From positions 1 through 12,636 of the forward strand of contig CAZBZU010000069.1 in the NCBI GenBank assembly GCA_964496495.1: a DNA stretch of 12,636 nucleotides, written 5' to 3'. Within the stretch, counting starts at the first letter, position 1. The number at the start of each line of letters is the position of its first letter. This DNA is from JASBRS01 sp964496495. GTDB lineage: Bacteria > Deinococcota > Deinococci > Deinococcales > Trueperaceae. The position numbers were made by a program, and so were the translations under genes. This document shows positions 11,908-12,636 of the stretch, in pieces. The notes under the pieces are model-generated. The model saw nothing but the letters and a program-made list of their open reading frames with translations, did no database searches and was not told where the DNA came from.

Positions 11908-12456
11908 ATGACAGCACGAAGGTACGCGCTTCCGCTGGTGGCCGCGCTGCTTGCGATGGTGGCCATGAGCCCGGTGCTGGCGCAGGATTCCGGTTCGCAG
12001 CCGGCCGCCGGCCAGTCGGCAACCAGCAACCCCATCCAGCTCCGCACCGAGATCTACATCGTCAGTGAGGTCACCAACAAGGACGGCTCCAAGGGCGAGA
12101 AGCTCACCAAGGCCGACACCGCCCGGCCGGGCCAGATCGTGGAGTACCGCCTGTTCGCCAAGAACGTGGGCGACACCACGCTTCCCGCCGGCGTGGTGGT
12201 GATCAGCACGCCCGTTCCCAGCGGCATGGAGTACGTCGCCAACTCTGCCACGCCCTCGAGCGACAGCCTGCTGGCCGAGTTCTCGGCCGACGGCGGTCAC
12301 AACTACTCCAAGCCGCCGGTGCTGACCGGCAGCGGCGACGCCAAGAAGGTGGCCGAGCCCACCAGCTACACCAACATCCGCTGGACGGTGCTCACCGCCA
12401 TGGAGCCGGGCAAGGAGATCCCCTTCTTCTACCGCGTGAAGGTGCTCAAGCAGTAG
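11908..12456 (+). CDS. Secreted DUF11-like repeat-domain protein
   Basis: A 182-residue exported protein. A Sec signal peptide (basic MTARRY, hydrophobic core 7-20, cleavage after VLA25) is followed by a short Ser/Gln-rich linker and one beta-sandwich domain. The pattern RPGQIVEYRLFAKNVGDTTL, then VPSGMEYVANSA and a final YTNIRWTV...GKEIPFFYRVKVL, fits the DUF11 / conserved-repeat family, seen often as small cell-envelope proteins in Deinococcus and Thermus. There is no anchor or catalytic motif, so it is probably periplasmic or envelope-associated with a structural or unknown role. It has no Shine-Dalgarno and is probably leaderless. Codon use is GC-rich like its neighbours. Three hairpins follow. 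Confidence 0.8.
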   Translation: MTARRYALPLVAALLAMVAMSPVLAQDSGSQPAAGQSATSNPIQLRTEIYIVSEVTNKDGSKGEKLTKADTARPGQIVEYRLFAKNVGDTTLPAGVVVISTPVPSGMEYVANSATPSSDSLLAEFSADGGHNYSKPPVLTGSGDAKKVAEPTSYTNIRWTVLTAMEPGKEIPFFYRVKVLKQ

Positions 12457-12490
12457 CGGCACGCCGCGCACCGTACCTGCAGATGTCTTC

Positions 12491-12518
12491 GTGCCCGGCG
12501 GCTCGACCCGCCGGGCAC
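12491..12518 (+). terminator. Hairpin 1 downstream of the secreted-protein gene
   Basis: GTGCCCGGCGG and CCGCCGGGCAC form a perfect 11-bp stem with a 6-base loop, 34 bases after the stop. There is no T-tract after it, so it may be a Rho-independent-like pause or a 3'-end stabiliser rather than a classical terminator. Confidence 0.5.
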
Positions 12519-12526
12519 GCCTGACA

Positions 12527-12547
12527 CCGGCCGCGGACCGCGGCCGG
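12527..12547 (+). repeat. Hairpin 2: 21-base near-continuous palindrome
   Basis: CCGGCCGCGG and CCGCGGCCGG flank a single A. As RNA it would fold with the innermost pairs open. It is the middle one of three consecutive perfect inverted repeats. Confidence 0.45.
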
Positions 12548-12570
12548 ATGGCTTCCGTGCAACAAAAGTT

Positions 12571-12600
12571 GAAAGGCCGGCGAGGGCGGTCCGGCCTTTC
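12571..12600 (+). terminator. Intrinsic terminator (hairpin 3)
   Basis: GAAAGGCCGG pairs perfectly with CCGGCCTTTC around a 10-base loop. The A-rich left and T-rich right feet are typical of intrinsic terminators in GC-rich genomes. An AAAA run (12564-12567) precedes it. It should end the secreted-protein transcript and shield the next gene. Confidence 0.7.
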
Positions 12601-12621
12601 GTGGAGGGGTCACGTGTCTCT

Positions 12622-12627
12622 AGGAGG
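12622..12627 (+). promoter_or_regulatory. Shine-Dalgarno of a gene starting beyond the window
   Basis: AGGAGG followed by TGTTACGAC to the window end is a near-perfect ribosome binding site with nine bases of spacing used up, so a plus-strand start codon is expected at or just after the edge. Confidence 0.6.
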
Positions 12628-12636
12628 TGTTACGAC

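Overview
The window is a gene-dense, roughly 70% GC bacterial chromosome segment with twelve recognisable protein genes (one cut by the left edge) and one tRNA gene. I saw no insertion sequence, phage gene or CRISPR array. The lineage is not certain. Four things hint at Deinococcota, perhaps a Trueperaceae-like organism: very high GC, TAnnnT -10 boxes set 6-9 bases from start codons (leaderless or near-leaderless genes), a DarA-type cyclic-di-AMP receptor, and a secreted protein of the repeat-domain kind common in Deinococcus and Thermus. Chloroflexota or Actinobacteriota remain possible.

Left part (1-3217, minus strand): a TPP-dependent dehydrogenase E1-alpha gene (cut by the edge) overlaps the end of an AMP-forming acetyl-CoA synthetase gene (acsA), giving a two-carbon or acetoin/pyruvate metabolism operon. 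Upstream lies a TauE/SafE permease gene with its usual small DUF1634 membrane partner.

Centre (3462-9300, plus strand): a polytopic NapH/NosR-like Fe-S membrane protein overlaps by ATGA a 668-residue ferredoxin plus GltD-like flavoprotein that ends in two predicted membrane helices. About 100 bases downstream come a NarL-type histidine kinase and its LuxR-type response regulator. The kinase has a DevS/DosT-like GAF domain that keeps the residues matching the heme-ligating histidine and distal tyrosine of DosS, so it may sense O2, NO, CO or redox state. A short motif, G(G/C)C(G/A)AA(A/G)GTCC, resembling DevR/DosR half-sites occurs twice upstream of acsA and once in the divergent region between the permease and Fe-S operons. 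My main hypothesis is a small gas/redox-responsive regulon made of the kinase/regulator pair, the membrane electron-transfer module, acsA-E1 and possibly the permease pair.

Right part (9301-12636): a perfect hairpin separates the response regulator gene from a convergent tRNA-Ala(CGC) gene that has a near-consensus promoter. Next, on the minus strand, are a tandem ACT-domain protein and the cyclic-di-AMP receptor DarA. Divergent from darA is a membrane-anchored Sel1-repeat protein with an N-terminal domain resembling the ribosomal L7/L12 C-terminal fold. An apparently leaderless gene for a secreted DUF11-like protein follows. The window ends with three perfect hairpins in tandem, the last a plausible intrinsic terminator, and a strong Shine-Dalgarno sequence for a gene beginning just outside.
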